From Varroa destructor (lineage: Eukaryota > Arthropoda > Arachnida > Mesostigmata > Varroidae), in assembly GCF_002443255.2 (NCBI RefSeq), contig NW_019211454.1, positions 7,388,192-7,452,191 of the forward strand: 64,000 nt of DNA, written 5' to 3'. The notes below the pieces were generated by a model. It was not told the DNA's origin. It searched no databases and saw only the letters and a list, made by a program, of their open reading frames with translations. Shown in pieces: positions 60,843 to 64,000 of this stretch. The position numbers and the translations under genes were made by a program. How positions within the stretch are numbered: the stretch's first letter is position 1; the number at the start of each line of letters is the position of its first letter.

Positions 60843-60913
60843 ATGAAGTTTCGTGAAGATTTCGAATGAACTTAACACGCTTGACAGCAACAGTCTGAGT
60901 GGACGTTTACAGG
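60843..60913 (+). other. possible 5' exon end with a strong donor
   Basis: A GC-richer, CG-containing stretch leads to GGACGTTTACAG|gtgagt at 60913, a consensus donor. All three frames close quickly upstream, so any exon would be untranslated leader, perhaps of a gene beyond 64 kb. Inference from splice signal and composition only. Confidence 0.25.
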
Positions 60914-62153
60914 TGAGTAGGTTTCACTTGGAAAGTTATCGTCCATTTGTGGCGCAAACCTTGACGTGTGTCGGAACTTTTCCGCAAGCTGACAACACTT
61001 GGCATCGTAGCGACCCTGTTTGCAGTTTGTCGGATCTACGGAATTCGTATTCGGTCGATGGGAAAAGTTAAAAATTTCGTAGGTACTTTCTAAATGGTTG
61101 ATGGTACTTTTTTGTAGTACTTGCAGCTAGTTGAATTCATACGTTTGGCTTACGAACACGGCCCCAAAGGTTAATATATATACTATATATTAGGGGAAAG
61201 TTCAAGTTCGGTCGCCCTATCCTTGTTGCCCTCTAGACTAGATTGTTTCATGGCGTATTTTCTTATTTTTTATACGAACTGCTTATTGTTAAGGTTCTTG
61301 AAGGCTAAAGCAAACAAACCTTTATGTATCTCGTATGCTTTAGTACGTGGCTCGAAGTTGAAGTTGAAATGAAGATCGTGTAATAGATTGGACCACTAGA
61401 ATAAAGTTTAACAAAAATCATACCCATTACAACATAATGCCTTCTGGGATCCTTCCGAGCCTGTGCTAATCAAATCAGAGGGTGACAAATGAGGATGAGC
61501 CTCTTAAAAAAAAATACGTTCTACTCATCAAAGCAATAGGAAATACTAACTTTTTGAACAAAATGTCCTACCTAATAGTAATTGTTATGATGTTGGTTGG
61601 AAACAAATAGTAGAGCAACGAATATATTAACATGCTTTCTTTAATTAAAGGCTCGAAAACGCATACATAGAATGAAGAAAAAACAGCGGAACCTTAATTT
61701 GTGATTGGATCAATCATTCACGTCCGAGGGTTCGTATCTGTCGTCGTCAGGCCATTGCTAGTCTACTTGTAGACAAATGTATTAAGTCACCTCGATTCCG
61801 CTACCCGTTAAGGAAGGTGTTGATAATATGAAAATATAAACAAAGATGTCGAGCCTAATTCATCATATGGTTAAAGTTGATTACTATAATTGTAATGGAA
61901 CGAATAACATATACGTCTTCTTTTTGCGTGACTCGCATGATCTTCAATGAATCCTCTCTGGCTCTATAGTCGAGAGCCTAAACCAAGGTCGGACAACGGG
62001 TTCACAGCTCAGCATCTCCACAACTAGCAACCGTAAACTTGCCGTACGCCATTTCTTACTTTGCCAGTCATCTCGGGTATCGATTGTGTCGGCTCCTCTT
62101 CATCCGAACCAATGCGTGACGCCCTGTTTCCATTCGAATGGCGATTATTGCCA

Positions 62154-62289
62154 CTATGCGCTTAACACATCATTTTCAAAGTCCCAGAATTGGTCGAATT
62201 CTGGTGTTTCTGATGGCTTCGGTGTCTTTGCTAAGACTTTAATGACGCTGGAGGCTGGTAGTAACGCAGTAGGCTTTGGCCCTCTCTCT
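62154..62289 (-). CDS. possible terminal exon, minus strand, 44 residues
   Basis: After a tattcctgtaacag acceptor the minus strand reads ERGPKPTALLPASSVIKVLA then KTPKPSETPEFDQFWDFEND and VLSA, then TAG. The acidic, Pro/Thr-rich end with an aromatic cluster (FDQFWDF) looks like a genuine C-terminus. I do not recognise the protein and found no partner exon. A competing plus-strand exon lies directly beside it. Confidence 0.25.
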
Positions 62290-62298
62290 CTGTTACAG

Positions 62299-62386
62299 GA
62301 ATATGGAATGATGGTTCTTCTGAGCTACTCTGCTCGAAGTTTTCGTCCCCTGTGGCGGTCTCTCGCTACCATGTCGCCGTATAAAG
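62299..62386 (+). other. possible 88-base internal exon, plus strand
   Basis: The acceptor cctctctctctgttacag has a strong pyrimidine tract, and the donor is ATAAAG|gtgagg. One frame is open (EYGMMVLLSYSARSFRPLWR and onward) but carries no motif. May be untranslated or spurious. Confidence 0.25.
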
Positions 62387-62964
62387 GTGAGGACCTTTGT
62401 CGTCGTCTTCTGCGATAACTGGTTATTATTAGATTTCATTTAACCATAAACTATAAACGCTCGACCCTTTTCTGGGGACCCCTTTGTTGTTTAGCTAACT
62501 AAGTGAAGGCTGGCAATCAGAAATCGATACCCTAATCGGAGGGATGTCATGGCCCCCCGGGAAACAACCACTTTGTCTGTCAAACGAACGAAGGGTCAAT
62601 ACTACGGGAGCTAAACATGTCTGCAGCAGAAGTAGATTAACATCTTCATGTAGAAGCGAACTCATTCGCTTAACTCGACTGGCCTACTTCGACGAATTAT
62701 CAGTTTTTTTTCTTTTCAGCAAGATGACATCCTTTGCGTTAGCACACAGATGACGCAGGCGTACGTCAGAGGTGACGCGCTAGTTTCCTTTACCAAAATG
62801 ACGGCAAGAATGAATTCTTTCATTAGTCTTTCCATACGCAGAAAAGCCAAGGAGAAGAATAGTAAAGCTTTATATTCACCATCCGGTAGCTTGGCGCCTT
62901 TCCTGGTCAGACATTTACACTTTGGATTCCGACATCGTCTCATCGCGTTCAAATAACACCACAC

Positions 62965-64000
62965 TACTTAACCCCAATATGAGTCCTCACGGAGGGGCAT
63001 CACTCCGTTTTAGCGGCTGATCGTCGACTCTAGCGGAATCATCAAGAATGTCATTGGCAAAGCCATCGATGCTACAGAAATAAGAAACCACTGAATAGAT
63101 TCATTGTTGTTATTCATTCATTCATTCATTTATTGACACCGTGCCGAGTTCTCACACGTGAGCTGACTCGTAACTGCTACCGCTTCCGTGGCTGTTGTTA
63201 TTACAACGCGATCAGCAGAAGATGGCTGAAGAAGTCCTGACGCCACCTTTGCTGTCCAAGACGTACGAACGCCACACGTGGACACCACAGAAAAAAACCA
63301 GCGACAATAGTGGAAGCGATACGAACCAACAGACGGTGTCAGTGGGGCGACCAACAGAATGGGGCTGAGAGACATAAATCGAACTTTCTCTCTTCGAATT
63401 TCGAGCTGTCGGTTCGTGTGCAATGGCAAAAGGAGCGCACGAGCAAGCCAATTCTGCTTAGTGAGTGCCAGCAGTTGGTGAATCACAAAAAAATGGGAAA
63501 GGTGACATCGCCGCCACCGCGGTTCGGAGACGATGAAGAAGCACACTCAATGCTACTGCTACTGCCTGTTCTGCTTGCAATAATGGCTAGAAGTGTTCGT
63601 ATGGATAGACTGGACACCCATCGGAATACCGCTGTTCGGCATAGTGTCATTTCTTGTAGTCAGCGCCTTCGGTGGGTGTTGATGTCGCTGGACCTCATGG
63701 GGGTGAGACAGAGATGGACGAGGGGGTTTACAGTTAGTGAAACTGAACGGTGGAGAAAGATGCTCAGATCAAGCGAAGAAATGTAAATAGGGAAGCCGTG
63801 TCGTTTCATGGGATCCGTGTAGCTGTTCAGAGCAGACGTCGAGAACAGCGGGACCCCTGCTCAATTTAAATTAGATTTGGCTTTGTTGGACTTTGCACTT
63901 TCTTCTTGCGGCGCAGCATTTCCAATGTACGCGTGATCAGGCTGACAGACTCACATATAAAGCTGAGTTTTCTGTCCTTACGTTATCAACTATATATATA
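62965..64000. other. right end of window, no secure gene
   Basis: GC-richer from about 63.1 to 63.8 kb with long overlapping frames on both strands (plus 63310-63786, minus 63130-63546). Neither has a recognisable domain. An (ATTC)n microsatellite lies at 63112-63131 and a short (TA)n run closes the window. Confidence 0.45.
63112..63131. repeat. (ATTC)n microsatellite
   Basis: About five tandem ATTC units followed by atttatt. Confidence 0.85.

Noticed and set aside
63130..63786. Long overlapping frames on both strands at the right end
   Set aside because: Neither shows domain structure. GC-richer composition lowers stop frequency and explains length on both strands at once.

Overview
The window is eukaryotic nuclear DNA. 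Its genes are split by introns of about 0.2 to 9 kb with GT/AG boundaries, it is AT-leaning, and it carries (TA)n microsatellites and a decayed DNA transposon. Everything fits an animal, most likely an arthropod. A mite-like chelicerate is my guess, but no feature here proves it.

Three multi-exon protein genes can be read with confidence. (1) About 0.57-23.8 kb, minus strand: a homologue of coiled-coil domain-containing protein 102A (CCDC102A). I could chain eleven coding exons whose splice phases all agree, giving an open frame of about 815 codons. The diagnostic block [20 protein letters not shown] and the C-terminal coiled coil match the vertebrate family. The N-terminus is a long His/Gln/Ser-rich extension, half of it on an exon 9.2 kb upstream. 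(2) 32.7-35.8 kb, plus strand: a compact four-exon gene for 324 residues. It resembles the N-terminal, G-patch-free part of GPATCH2/GPATCH2L. (3) 45.2-49.7 kb, minus strand: a three-exon gene for an 866-residue secreted or surface protein I cannot assign to a family. It has a signal peptide, an Arg-Pro-Ile repeat zone, a Lys/Gln-rich helical zone with an internal duplication, a long Ser/Thr/Pro-rich stretch, and a hydrophobic C-terminus that ends the protein, as in GPI-anchored proteins.

Genes 1 and 2 are head to head. The 23.8-32.7 kb interval between them holds a GC-richer block (28.0-29.4 kb) and an unassigned minus-strand reading frame (25.5-26.05 kb). The 35.8-45.2 kb interval is mostly AT-rich with several (TA)n tracts. 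It contains one long plus-strand frame coding for a hydrophobic protein (41.3-41.8 kb) and a cluster of poly(A) signals (44.07-44.13 kb). From 49.7 kb to the end I find no secure gene. That part holds a GC-richer block with six same-direction copies of a 12-bp motif (52.8-53.8 kb), a 14-base C run, and weak exon candidates at 60.8 and 62.2-62.4 kb.

Other elements are a decayed mariner-type transposase (about 18.25-19.35 kb), a tRNA-derived SINE-like head (48.9 kb) and a set of perfect inverted repeats in introns, the longest a 22-bp-arm palindrome at 21.4 kb. There is no prokaryotic gene, CRISPR array, rRNA or intact tRNA. The three genes have no obvious shared pathway. The best candidates for something undescribed are the 866-residue surface protein, the GGTTACGAAGAG cluster upstream of it, and the palindromes.
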